From contig DASTAW010000008.1 of assembly GCA_035712365.1 (NCBI GenBank), forward strand, positions 124,001 to 188,000: a DNA stretch of 64,000 nt, read 5' to 3'. Positions 16,587-25,667 of the stretch are shown here, in pieces. Positions within the stretch are counted from its first letter, which is position 1, and each line of letters starts with the position of its first letter. The notes beneath the pieces were generated by a model that was not told where the DNA came from, made no database searches, and was given only the letters and a program-made list of their open reading frames with translations. Both the position numbers and the translations under genes were made by a program. This DNA comes from Terriglobia bacterium. Its GTDB lineage: Bacteria > Acidobacteriota > Terriglobia > UBA7540.

Positions 16587-16952
16587 ATGAAGAACCTTTT
16601 TGTAGGGAACCTTCCATTTACCGCCAGCGAAGACGAACTCCGAGATATGTTCAGTGCGTTCGGGGAAGTTCAGCAAGTGCGGATCATGACTGACCGCGAC
16701 ACCGGCAAATCTCGTGGCTTTGCTTTTGTGGAAATAGCAGACGACGAGGCGGCCGCAAAGGCTGTTTCTGAGCTCAATGGCAAGGAATTTGGCGGACGCG
16801 CGCTGACCATTAATGAAGCCAGGCCCAAACCCGAACGCAGGGGTGGCGGCGGGTTCGGAGGCGGGGGTGGGTTCGGCGGAAAGCGCCGGGGTGGCGGCGG
16901 TGGCCGCGGCGGGTCGCACGGACCGCATTCTCCTCGTGAACCACGGTGGTAG
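16587..16952 (+). CDS. RRM-domain glycine-rich RNA-binding protein
   Basis: 121 residues. A single RNA-recognition motif covers residues 1-80: RNP2 is LFVGNL (4-9) and RNP1 is KSRGFAFVEI, with both RNA-stacking aromatic positions present. A basic Gly/Arg tail (GGGGFGGGGGFGGKRR...) follows, like bacterial and cyanobacterial Rbp proteins that rise in the cold or locate mRNAs. GAGGAAAAC precedes ATG 16587. It is monocistronic, with a ~450-bp upstream gap that could hold a long regulated leader. The specific RNA targets cannot be inferred. Confidence 0.92.
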   Translation: MKNLFVGNLPFTASEDELRDMFSAFGEVQQVRIMTDRDTGKSRGFAFVEIADDEAAAKAVSELNGKEFGGRALTINEARPKPERRGGGGFGGGGGFGGKRRGGGGGRGGSHGPHSPREPRW

Positions 16953-17237
16953 AGTAATCACACCGTAACTGCCCTGGCCAATCCGATCAGATACCGCTCC
17001 TTGAATAGGGCCGGGGGTTGCTCCACGCAAAATCCGTCGTGCGCGCGCGGCAGTTTGACTGTTCGCGCGCATTTCTGTCAGGTTCGTCATCGCTCGGATT
17101 GCGCTGCCGGGTCCGGCGTCCGTCGTGGTTGTGGCGCGCATTTGCGCTAAACACGTCTGATGCCGCCCGGCGGGACAGCCAGTGTAACCATGATAGAGAC
17201 TTGACGCGCGGTCCTTGCCCGCCCGTACAATAGCCCT

Positions 17238-18647
17238 ATGTGGCCGGGACGTGTCCGATGGGTTCTAATGCTTTCCATTCTTGGTGCAGTCCCTTCCCTG
17301 CTCCCTGGGACGTCTTTACCCCCCTTGCCGGAGGTCAGGACCGGCCATCTTTTTCCGGCAGTGGTGAAGCAGATCAATGAAGCCTATCAAACGGCCCGCG
17401 CCCATTCCACGGATGCCGCCGCCAACGGCAAGCTGGCCATGGTCCTCGACACGTACGAGCAATATTCTCTGGCAGAAATCTGTTACCGGCGAGCCCACAT
17501 TCTCGATCCCAAATCCTTCGCCTGGGCGTACGATCTCGGGTATGTACTTTTCAAGGAGGGTCGATATACCCAGGCTGTCGATGCTTTGCGTGAGGCCCTC
17601 ATACTCCGGCCCGGCTACGTCCCGGCAAAATTGAAGCTGGCGGACAGCCTGTTTTCAGCCCGGCAGGCGGAAGCCGCAGGCAGGCTCTACCAGGAAATCA
17701 GCCAACAAAACCCCGGCAGCGCCGAGGCGTGGTACGGCTTGGGTCGGGTGCAGGCGGCGCAAGGCAATTCGAAGGCCGCCGCCCAGTCACTGGCCAAAGC
17801 CTGTGATCTGGTCCCGCGTTACGGCGCGGCGCAGTTTGCGCTGGCGACGGCCTACCGGAAACTCGGAGAGGCGGACAAGGCCTCCGAACACTTCAAGCTG
17901 TATCAGGCCAACATGACTACCGTACCTCCGGCCGTCGACCCGGTACGTGCCGCAGTACAGGCGCTCGACCAAAGCGCGACTGCTTATCTTCGGCGGGGGC
18001 TGGCTCTGGCTGATGCGGGCGATCTTCAGGGAGCCATTCAGCAGCACCTGAACGCGATCCAGGCCGACCCGAACGAGGTGCAGGGATACATCAACCTTAT
18101 CCAGCTCTATGCGCGCGTTGGCGAAAACGACAAGGCTGTGGAAGCCTACCGCAAAGCGGTCTCGATTAATCCGAACCGCGCGGACTGTTATTACAATTAC
18201 GGAGTGCTCATGTTCAACCTGCGGAAAATGCCGGAGGCCGAACAGGCAATGCGAAAGGCCCTCCAAATTAACCCCTTTTATGCGGAGGCCCACGACAATC
18301 TGGGTTACCTGCTGGCGATACGCGGACAACTTGATGAAGCCCTTGACGAATACCGTAAAGCAGTTGATGAACGTCCCGATTTTCGGCTGGCGCGTTTTCA
18401 CATCGGACAGGCCCTTGTGAACCAGGGTAAGTACGCGCCAGCCATTCAGGAATTTCAGAAGATCCTCACTCCCGCCGACGCCAGCACTCCTGGCTACCTC
18501 TATGCGCTCGGGGCCACTTATGCGCGCGCTGGAGACCGCCAAAACGCCCTCGTCTATATGCGAAAGGCCCGTGATGAGGCGGCGGCGCGCAGCCAGGAAA
18601 AGCTGCTTAGCAGCATCAATCAGGACATCGCCACTCTTGAAAAGTGA
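17238..18647 (+). CDS. Exported tetratricopeptide-repeat protein
   Basis: 469 residues. An N-terminal hydrophobic segment (VLMLSILGAVPSLLPG) looks like a signal peptide. From about residue 60 the protein is built of roughly ten TPR units with repeated A..LG......A...Y..A....P patterns (for example YYNYGVLMFNLRKMPEAEQAM and AHDNLGYLLAIRGQLDEAL). TPR superhelices bind partner proteins. The next gene, 70 bp on, encodes an FG-GAP/ASPIC protein. In Acidobacteriota and Planctomycetes such genes are often paired, hinting at a shared extracytoplasmic complex. No strong ribosome-binding site precedes ATG 17238. Confidence 0.82.
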   Translation: MWPGRVRWVLMLSILGAVPSLLPGTSLPPLPEVRTGHLFPAVVKQINEAYQTARAHSTDAAANGKLAMVLDTYEQYSLAEICYRRAHILDPKSFAWAYDLGYVLFKEGRYTQAVDALREALILRPGYVPAKLKLADSLFSARQAEAAGRLYQEISQQNPGSAEAWYGLGRVQAAQGNSKAAAQSLAKACDLVPRYGAAQFALATAYRKLGEADKASEHFKLYQANMTTVPPAVDPVRAAVQALDQSATAYLRRGLALADAGDLQGAIQQHLNAIQADPNEVQGYINLIQLYARVGENDKAVEAYRKAVSINPNRADCYYNYGVLMFNLRKMPEAEQAMRKALQINPFYAEAHDNLGYLLAIRGQLDEALDEYRKAVDERPDFRLARFHIGQALVNQGKYAPAIQEFQKILTPADASTPGYLYALGATYARAGDRQNALVYMRKARDEAAARSQEKLLSSINQDIATLEK

Positions 18648-18716
18648 TGTTGTCCACGCTGGAGAAAAGTCATTAAGGAACGCTGGCAAACCCATGCAGG
18701 AGGCAGAGAGAAATAA

Positions 18717-20435
18717 TTGACCCGACGGGACCTTTTACTGGCCAGCCTTGCCGCTTGCGCATGGCCCTCGAGTACACGCCCAGCCCTTCCCTCGTCAGCG
18801 GCGCCTCGTCCGCTCTTTCGCGACGTGGCTGAGGAGACCGGCCTCAAATTCCACCACTTCAGCGGCTCAGCCGGAGACCTGCTGATGCCGGAAATCCTCG
18901 GGGCGGGCCTGGCATTGATCGATTATGACAATGATGGCGACCTGGACGTCTACCTGCTCCAGGGAACCATGCTCCAACCGGATAAGAAACCGCTGGCGCC
19001 GCCTCCCGCAGGCTGGAAGCCGGGAAATCGTCTGTTTCGCAACATGCTTTCTGAAACCGGCAAGCTGCAGTTTGTGGATGTCACCGAAAAGGCCGGCGTC
19101 GGAAACGTCGGCTACGCCATGGGAGTTGCCGTGGGCGATTACGACAATGATGGATATCAGGACATCTACGTCACCAACTTCGGGCGCAACGTTCTCTATC
19201 ACAACAATGGCGATGGAACATTCACCGACGTCACTGAGTCCGCCGGCGTTGGAGATCCTCGTTGGAGCACCAGCGCCGCGTGGGTTGACTACAATGGCGA
19301 CGGATTGCTGGACCTTTTCGTGTGCAATTACGTGGACTTTACTGTGCGCGGCCACAAGAAATGCTATTCCCCTTCGGGGCAGCCCGATTATTGTTCGCCG
19401 ATTGCTTACCATGCCATTCCGTCGCGTTTGTACCGCAATCTCGGCAATGGGAAATTTGAAGATGTCACCCAGGCCTCCGGCATCGGATCCTCCTACGGAC
19501 CAGGACTCGGCGTCATCTGCATGGACTTCAACGGCGACGGATTAATCGATATTTATGTGGCAAACGATACGGCTGCAAACCTCCTCTGGCTGAACCAGGG
19601 CAACGGCACGTTCAAGGAATCCGGTCTCGATCTGGGCGTTGCCCTCAGCGCGGACGGCCTGCCCAAAGCCGGCATGGGCATCACCGCGGATGATATCAAC
19701 AATGACGGCCGCCTGGAGATACTGGTCACCAACCTGAACCGGGAAGGAGTCACCCTGTTTCGGAGCGATGGAAAGGGCATGTACGATGACGACACCGCCC
19801 AATTCCGGCTGGCGCAATCGACGTTCGGATATACGGGCTACGGCGTGGGCTTTATTGATTACGACAACGACGGCCTGATGGACCTCTTCATCGCCAATGG
19901 AGCTATGACCATCATCGACTCCATGCAAAGCAACGCCGAGCCTTACGCCCAGAAGAACCAACTGTTCCACAACGAAGGTCCGGACAAGGGATTTCGCGAA
20001 ATCACCGCCAACGCCGGGCCTTTCCTCCAGTTGGTCGAAATCAGCCGCGGAGCTGCGTTCGGGGACATCGACAACGACGGCAACATCGATATCGTCATCA
20101 CCAACGACGACGGCCCCGCCCGCCTTTTCCTGAACCAGGGCAGATCTGGAAATCACTGGCTGCTGGTGAAACTGGAAGCCCCGAAACTTAACCGCTTCGG
20201 CATGGGCGCCAGGGTTGGCGTTTTCCGTAGCGGCGCGCCCACCTTGTGGCGCCACGCCCACACCGATGGCAGCATGTTGAGCGCCAGCGACATCCGAGTA
20301 CACTTCGGGCTTGGCAACAACCCCAGAATTGAAGCGATTGTGGTCAACTGGCCAGACGGGAAAAAGGAAAAGTGGGAGAATGTCCGCGCCGACCGCATCC
20401 TTACTCTACGCCAGGGGACTGGACACTCCCTCTGA
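18717..20435 (+). CDS. FG-GAP/VCBS-repeat protein with C-terminal ASPIC/UnbV domain (CRTAC1 type)
   Basis: 572 residues from TTG 18717; AGGAGG at 18698-18703 is 13 bases away, longer than ideal. The start MTRRDLLLASLAACAW is a twin-arginine-like signal. At least seven calcium-binding FG-GAP blades follow (DYDNDGDLDVYL, DYDNDGYQDIYV, DYNGDGLLDLFV, DFNGDGLIDIYV, DINNDGRLEILV, DYDNDGLMDLFI, DIDNDGNIDIVI), consistent with an integrin-like beta-propeller. The last ~110 residues (NHWLLVKLEAPKLNRFGMGA ... VNWPDGKKEKW) match the ASPIC/UnbV module. It is probably a secreted or surface Ca-binding protein; the ligand is unknown. It ends 15 bp from the convergent LacI gene. Confidence 0.88.
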   Translation: MTRRDLLLASLAACAWPSSTRPALPSSAAPRPLFRDVAEETGLKFHHFSGSAGDLLMPEILGAGLALIDYDNDGDLDVYLLQGTMLQPDKKPLAPPPAGWKPGNRLFRNMLSETGKLQFVDVTEKAGVGNVGYAMGVAVGDYDNDGYQDIYVTNFGRNVLYHNNGDGTFTDVTESAGVGDPRWSTSAAWVDYNGDGLLDLFVCNYVDFTVRGHKKCYSPSGQPDYCSPIAYHAIPSRLYRNLGNGKFEDVTQASGIGSSYGPGLGVICMDFNGDGLIDIYVANDTAANLLWLNQGNGTFKESGLDLGVALSADGLPKAGMGITADDINNDGRLEILVTNLNREGVTLFRSDGKGMYDDDTAQFRLAQSTFGYTGYGVGFIDYDNDGLMDLFIANGAMTIIDSMQSNAEPYAQKNQLFHNEGPDKGFREITANAGPFLQLVEISRGAAFGDIDNDGNIDIVITNDDGPARLFLNQGRSGNHWLLVKLEAPKLNRFGMGARVGVFRSGAPTLWRHAHTDGSMLSASDIRVHFGLGNNPRIEAIVVNWPDGKKEKWENVRADRILTLRQGTGHSL

Positions 20436-20449
20436 GGCGCCGCCCATGA

Positions 20450-21490
20450 CTACAGTTTTCTGACCGTGCCGCGAACCACCAGATCGGTCGGCAGCGTCCT
20501 TTCAACATAAGCCATATCCGGATGGCGGAGCCGTTCGAGCAGCGTGCGCAGGCACGTCTGGCCGATCTCCTCTTTTCGGACCCGTACGGTGGTCAGAGGC
20601 GGATCCATCAACAATGCTTCCTCACGGTCATCAAACCCCATCAGGCTGATGTCCGAAGGGACGCGAATGCCCCGCCGGCGGAAGGACCGCCACAGCCCGA
20701 AGGCCACTTCGTCATTGACCGCCAACACCGCGGTCGGCCGGCGAAATTGGTCCAGCACACGCTCCCCCGCCCACTCCCCGTAGTCCACGAAGCTGAGCTC
20801 CCGAGCCGTCGTGATGCTTCGAGGCTCGAGCCTATGGTCGCGGCACGACTTTAGAAACGCGTCATAGCGCACCCTGACCCACGGATAGCCGATGTCCCCG
20901 ACAAACATGCAGTCCCGGTGTCCAAGGCCCAGCACGCTCTCGATGGCCTCCAACTCGCCTTTGAAGCCGTCAAATCCCACCTGGTCAAAGTACTTTTCTC
21001 CTTCAAAGTCCACGAGGTTGTTCCCAAAAACCACAAACGGCGCTTCCAACTTCTGGATCCTGGTAAGGAAGTTTGGATGATTTGTTCCAGACAGAATGAG
21101 CCCGTCGAACCATCCCCGTTCGTCCAGCACCGAGGGCAGGTTGATCTGCCAGGGCGGAGTCGTCGAATCATAGTTGACACCCGCGAACAATACATGCTGC
21201 CGTAGCTCCCGGGCGCAGTCTTCCACACCCTGCAGGATTCGCGCGTGGAATGAATTGGGAAACTTGCGATTGCTCAGCAGGAAGCAGACGACCTCGGTCC
21301 GCTTTCGCTGGATCCGCCGGGCCTGCGCGTGCGGGCGGAACCGCAACCGGCGGATGGCCCACAATACGCGTTCACGCGTTTCCAGCTTCACATGGTTGCC
21401 ACCGTTCAGAACGCGTGAAACAGTTCCAAGGCCGACTCCAGCCTCGCGCGCAACATCACGAATCGTGGCAGCGCTACAAGTAGAATTCAT
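20450..21490 (-). CDS. LacI-family transcriptional regulator
   Basis: 346 residues, family length. The DNA-binding helix-turn-helix is ATIRDVAREAGVGLGTVSRVL (about residues 8-28), with a hinge helix RPHAQARRIQRKRT, followed by a periplasmic-binding-protein-like effector domain (VGFDG..GELEAIESVLGLG, FDDREEALLMDPPLTTVRV). Sugars or sugar phosphates are the usual effectors. It is divergent from the TonB receptor, and a LacI-type operator overlaps that receptor's promoter, so it most likely represses the receptor and perhaps nearby sugar genes. Confidence 0.92.
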   Translation of the reverse strand: MNSTCSAATIRDVAREAGVGLGTVSRVLNGGNHVKLETRERVLWAIRRLRFRPHAQARRIQRKRTEVVCFLLSNRKFPNSFHARILQGVEDCARELRQHVLFAGVNYDSTTPPWQINLPSVLDERGWFDGLILSGTNHPNFLTRIQKLEAPFVVFGNNLVDFEGEKYFDQVGFDGFKGELEAIESVLGLGHRDCMFVGDIGYPWVRVRYDAFLKSCRDHRLEPRSITTARELSFVDYGEWAGERVLDQFRRPTAVLAVNDEVAFGLWRSFRRRGIRVPSDISLMGFDDREEALLMDPPLTTVRVRKEEIGQTCLRTLLERLRHPDMAYVERTLPTDLVVRGTVRKL

Positions 21491-21664
21491 CGTTATCCTC
21501 TGCCTGTCTCAGCAGGCTTATTTTCGTATCGCCCAGCGCCTTCTCCTGAACGCGAGGCGTCCTGTCCATTTTAGCAACGGGCATAGGATATGGGAGCATA
21601 TGACCCGACATACTCTTCCCGGCTCCGGGACCCCAACGACTTCATGCGACATCAAAAATAATCC

Positions 21665-21693
21665 TTGACATGACATTTGTCTAGTGATATATG
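21665..21693 (+). promoter_or_regulatory. Strong sigma70 promoter of the TonB receptor gene
   Basis: Consensus TTGACA (21665-21670), 17-bp spacer, and TATATG (21688-21693, five of six). Transcription would start near 21700 and give a ~170-nt leader before ATG 21869. Confidence 0.65.
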
Positions 21694-21709
21694 ATGGAAC
21701 CGTTTCCGT
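21694..21709. promoter_or_regulatory. LacI-type operator overlapping the receptor promoter
   Basis: atggaaccgtttccgt is close to the LacI/GalR consensus (TGGAAACGTTTCCA) with the central CG and near-perfect half-sites. It begins directly after the -10 box and covers the predicted start site, a classical repression geometry. The divergent LacI gene (20450-21490) is the obvious candidate ligand. Confidence 0.6.
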
Positions 21710-21868
21710 AACTCTCGCGTCGGACTTTGGGACTAAGAGCACAATTTCCATGGCGAACTGGGGCCTCGATTCCTGCATGGGAGCGCTTGTGCATCGAACA
21801 GGGCTTTACAGGGCCGCGCTCACTTGGGCCACAGACACAAAATATATTGTAAGGAGGGAAAAGATCAC

Positions 21869-24800
21869 ATGACTGGCAATGCTTCACATCACTGCGCGAA
21901 GCTCAACCGCCTCGTTCGCAGTGCCATTTTGGCCGCTCTCGCTTTCTCAATCGCGGTGGCCATTCCCACAACCGGCGCGGCCCAGGTCCTTTACGGCACT
22001 CTGGTTGGCAACGTCCAGGATCCCACCGGCGCCGTCGTCCCGGGAGCGACCGTCACGGTCACCCAGACTCAAACCGCCCTCACCCGCCAGGGGCAGACGG
22101 ATTCGCGCGGCGGCTACACCATTTCCACCCTTTCCGCAGGCACCTACACGGTGAAAATCGAGGCCAGGGGCTTCAAGACGTTCGCAAAGAGCGACGTCCC
22201 TGTGGCCATCAATACCGTCAGCCGCGTGGACGCAACCCTGCAGATTGGGGCGGTAAGCCAGACGGTGGAGGTCAGCGCCAGCGCTGCGGTGCTGCAGACC
22301 GACCGCGCCGACGTCCACCACGACATCACCGCGACCACTCTCGAACAGGTGCCGCTGCCTCCAGGGAACAATTTCCAGTCAATGATGAAAACCCTGCCGG
22401 GCGTCACCCCGCCAACCACCGCCCATTCCATTCCCACCAATCCCACACGGGCCCTCGACTACAGCGTTAACGGTACCAGCGACTATGGGAACACGGTCCG
22501 CATTGACGGCGTCACACAGTACAACATCTGGGTGCCTGAAAACACCTCTTATATCCCCTCCTCCGACGCCATTCAGGTGGTGAACGTCACGACGGCAGAC
22601 TTCAACCCTGAGCAAGGGATGGCAGGCGGATCGACGACCAACGTGGAGATCAAGAGCGGCACCAACCAGATTCACGGCGACCTCTACGAATACCATTTCG
22701 ACAACAACACTGAAGCCCACAATTTCTTTGACCCCAATAACAAGATCACCCGCAAGCCCAAGGACATTTTCAACCAGTTCGGGGCCAGCATCGGCGGACC
22801 CATCAAGAAAGACAAACTGTTTTACTTCTCGAACGTCGAGTGGACGCGTCAGCGGCAATTTGCCACAGCCACCGCCACCATCCCGACGCTCGCCATGATG
22901 GCGGGCGACCTGCAGGGGAATGACCCGGCCAACGGTCTGAACGCTAACAGCGACATCGTTTTTGACCCGACAACAGGCAATGCGGACGGAACGGGACGGA
23001 CACAGATTTACGCCACCAACGATCCCAACGACACCGCCCATTACAACGCCCTCTGCACCAGCGCGCAGTGTTTGAACATGGTCCCCACCAGCCGCATCAG
23101 CCCTACGGCGACGACGCTCCTGAACTTGCTGCAGCAGGCTCCCGGGCGGTTTCTTCAGAGCGCCAGCACATCGGCTCCCAATGATAACTACCTTGCGGCC
23201 ACCTCTTTTGCTTTTAACCGGTTCACCACGGATGACAAGGTCAACTGGAACGCCACCGACAAGTTCACCATGTACGGCCACATCGGGTTCCTGAAGTTTG
23301 ACGACCTGGACCCCCAGCAGTTCGGCGAAGTGGGCGGCGATCCCATCAGCAGCTACGGCGGGAACGAAGGGCACGGCTACGGGCACACCCTTACCTTCAC
23401 CGTGACGAGCAACTACGTGGCCAGCCCCCATTTCGTGGTGGATGGCAGCTTCGGCATGACGCGCCAGGTTTCGAACTCCGCGCAGCTTGACATCACCAAG
23501 AACCAGGGGCTCGATGTTCTGGGCATTCCTGGCGTGAACGGCACGCGAATTTTTGAAGGAAGCTGGCCGCGCTTCGCCATCAGCAACTTCGATGATCTGG
23601 GCACGCATAACACCTATATGCCGTATTTCCGGAACGACCCCCAGTTTCTCTGGAGCGGCAATGCGAGCTGGATCCATAGCAACCATACCATCCGGTTTGG
23701 CGGGGCTTATTACGTCACCCACCTGAACCACGCGCAGCCGGAATGGAACGGCGGGGGATCCACCATGCCAGGATCGGGCGGCTTCGCCTTTGGCGCTGGC
23801 CCCACCCAATGCCAGGCGACGGCACTAGCCGCGACCCCTTCCGTGAACAATTGCTTCGATACGACCGGGAAACTGAAGGCAGGCAAGGGATCGACTACCA
23901 ACGCCTACAACGACCTCGCGACATTCCTTCTGGGGCTGGACACAGCTTACGGCAAGAACATCATGGTGCCGGACGAATTCCACACCGTCACCCACCAGCT
24001 CAGCCTGTACGTCGGCGACCAGTGGCAGACAACCCACAAGCTGACCACGCAACTCGGTCTCCGCTGGGAGTATTATCCCATCCCGACCCGGGGCGGCAGT
24101 CGGGGTCTCGAGCGCTATGACTTCGCCAAGAACATGGTGATGCTCTGCGGCGTTGGCAACATTCCCACCGATTGCGGGACTTCGGTCAGCAAAACGCTGT
24201 TCGACCCGATCGTTGGTCTTGCTTACCGCGTGACGCCAAGCTTTGTCGTTCGCGCCGGGTATTCACTGACCAATGAGCCCTACAACCTGGCCGACGACCT
24301 GCGGACCAATTACCCCATTCTGATTCCGCTCTACATCAGCGCAGACTCGTACCAGGCGACGGGCGTGCTGGATGCGGCCAGCCTCATTAACAGTCCCGTA
24401 GGGTCAAGCCTTCCGATCGGAATTCCTCTTCCGGCAACTCCCGATCTCACCCAGCCGGAGGTCCCCATCCCGGGCAACGTGAACCTTGCAACAACCGTTG
24501 ACAATTTGCAGCGCGGATACATCCAGTCCTGGAACCTCACGCTTGAAAAAGAGCTTCCTCATGGCTGGCAGGCGCAGGCGGGTTACGTCGCGACGCGGAC
24601 CATTCGCCAACTCGGCTTCCAGGACTTGAATGCCGAAACGCCCATCGGCCCTGCGGGTTGCACGGTGGGAACGGATTGCGGCGGACACGCAAGCCAGCCC
24701 TTGAACTATCTGAGCTCTACCACCGGCTGTTCAGGCACAGCCTCAACCGCGATCGGTTGCCGCACCGGGGTGACTTCACTGATCGCCCCCATTGCCAACA

Positions 24801-25555
24801 ACCATTACGACGCCCTCCAGAGTGTCCTCCGGCACCAGTTTGCCCATGGCTACCAGGTTATGGTTGCCTACACATGGTCAAAGAACATTGGGATGGCGGG
24901 GGTCACCGACGAAAAGGCCAGCGCCTACATCCAGACGCCTGCCTTCTACTACCTCAACCGGGGGCTTTCCCCGTGGGACCGTCCACAGAACTTACAGGCG
25001 TTGTTTATCGGCCAATCGCCCTTTGGCGCCGGCAAGCGCTGGATGAACACCGGAATAGGCTCCAAACTCCTGGGCGGCTGGCAGATCAGCGGGGTCCTTT
25101 CGAAAGTTTCTGGAAGCGTCTTTCGAATTAATTCTGGAGGGTCTTCGTCAACCAACCTGAACGCGTCGGTGGGCAATTCCCAACGGCCCGATCTCGTGAA
25201 GTCATCCATTGACGTATTGAGCGTTTACGGTCCGCACACGACGTGGTTTGACACTTCGGCCTTTGCGGCCGTGGCGGACAAGAACCGTTTCGGCACTTCG
25301 CCGTTCTATCCCCTGCACGGGCCTCCGCTGTTCGACCTGGACGTTGCCCTGGCCCGCAACTTCAAGCTTACTGAGCGCTTCAACCTGCAGTTCCGCGCCC
25401 AGTCAATCAACTTCACCAACACACCTCATTTCGGAAATCCGACCGGGGACTTCAACAGCAGCAATTTCGGCCGGGTAAACGGGTTGGCAAACACGGGCCG
25501 CGACGGCGGAGTGGACGCACGACAATTCATCTTCACCGCCAAACTGAGCTTCTAG
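21869..25555 (+). CDS. Oar-like TonB-dependent receptor with N-terminal carboxypeptidase-regulatory domain
   Basis: 1228 residues from ATG 21869, chosen because AAGGAGGG (21851-21858) precedes it. A signal peptide ends near TTGAAQ. A beta-sandwich carboxypeptidase-regulatory-like domain (about 42-130: LVGNVQDPTGAVVPGATV ... GGYTISTLSAGTYTVKI) is followed by a plug domain and a long beta-barrel closing with FIFTAKLSF and a terminal Phe. Such receptors are highly expanded in Acidobacteriota and are thought to import oligosaccharides across the outer membrane. The cognate LacI regulator is divergent, and a terminator follows. The transported compound is unknown; adjacent MFS porter and GH39 genes suggest a sugar. 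Confidence 0.9.
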   Translation: MTGNASHHCAKLNRLVRSAILAALAFSIAVAIPTTGAAQVLYGTLVGNVQDPTGAVVPGATVTVTQTQTALTRQGQTDSRGGYTISTLSAGTYTVKIEARGFKTFAKSDVPVAINTVSRVDATLQIGAVSQTVEVSASAAVLQTDRADVHHDITATTLEQVPLPPGNNFQSMMKTLPGVTPPTTAHSIPTNPTRALDYSVNGTSDYGNTVRIDGVTQYNIWVPENTSYIPSSDAIQVVNVTTADFNPEQGMAGGSTTNVEIKSGTNQIHGDLYEYHFDNNTEAHNFFDPNNKITRKPKDIFNQFGASIGGPIKKDKLFYFSNVEWTRQRQFATATATIPTLAMMAGDLQGNDPANGLNANSDIVFDPTTGNADGTGRTQIYATNDPNDTAHYNALCTSAQCLNMVPTSRISPTATTLLNLLQQAPGRFLQSASTSAPNDNYLAATSFAFNRFTTDDKVNWNATDKFTMYGHIGFLKFDDLDPQQFGEVGGDPISSYGGNEGHGYGHTLTFTVTSNYVASPHFVVDGSFGMTRQVSNSAQLDITKNQGLDVLGIPGVNGTRIFEGSWPRFAISNFDDLGTHNTYMPYFRNDPQFLWSGNASWIHSNHTIRFGGAYYVTHLNHAQPEWNGGGSTMPGSGGFAFGAGPTQCQATALAATPSVNNCFDTTGKLKAGKGSTTNAYNDLATFLLGLDTAYGKNIMVPDEFHTVTHQLSLYVGDQWQTTHKLTTQLGLRWEYYPIPTRGGSRGLERYDFAKNMVMLCGVGNIPTDCGTSVSKTLFDPIVGLAYRVTPSFVVRAGYSLTNEPYNLADDLRTNYPILIPLYISADSYQATGVLDAASLINSPVGSSLPIGIPLPATPDLTQPEVPIPGNVNLATTVDNLQRGYIQSWNLTLEKELPHGWQAQAGYVATRTIRQLGFQDLNAETPIGPAGCTVGTDCGGHASQPLNYLSSTTGCSGTASTAIGCRTGVTSLIAPIANNHYDALQSVLRHQFAHGYQVMVAYTWSKNIGMAGVTDEKASAYIQTPAFYYLNRGLSPWDRPQNLQALFIGQSPFGAGKRWMNTGIGSKLLGGWQISGVLSKVSGSVFRINSGGSSSTNLNASVGNSQRPDLVKSSIDVLSVYGPHTTWFDTSAFAAVADKNRFGTSPFYPLHGPPLFDLDVALARNFKLTERFNLQFRAQSINFTNTPHFGNPTGDFNSSNFGRVNGLANTGRDGGVDARQFIFTAKLSF

Positions 25556-25590
25556 TTCAGACCCGCTGCATGTGATAAATTCAACCCCGA

Positions 25591-25626
25591 GGGGACCGCA
25601 GCACAACGCGGTCCCTTTCTTTTTTG
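25591..25626 (+). terminator. Rho-independent terminator of the TonB receptor
   Basis: gggaccgc (25592-25599) pairs with gcggtccc (25608-25615) over an 8-nt loop, followed directly by tttctttttt. It lies 36 bp after the receptor stop codon and before the convergent MFS gene. Confidence 0.85.
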
Positions 25627-25667
25627 GAGAGACCATAGAGTTGAACGTGCCGGTGCAGCACGTTCTG

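Noticed and set aside
22379-23809. Long antisense ORF (476 codons) opposite the TonB receptor
   Set aside because: It mirrors the codon structure of the receptor, has no ribosome-binding site and no recognisable domain; GC-rich codon bias creates such shadows.
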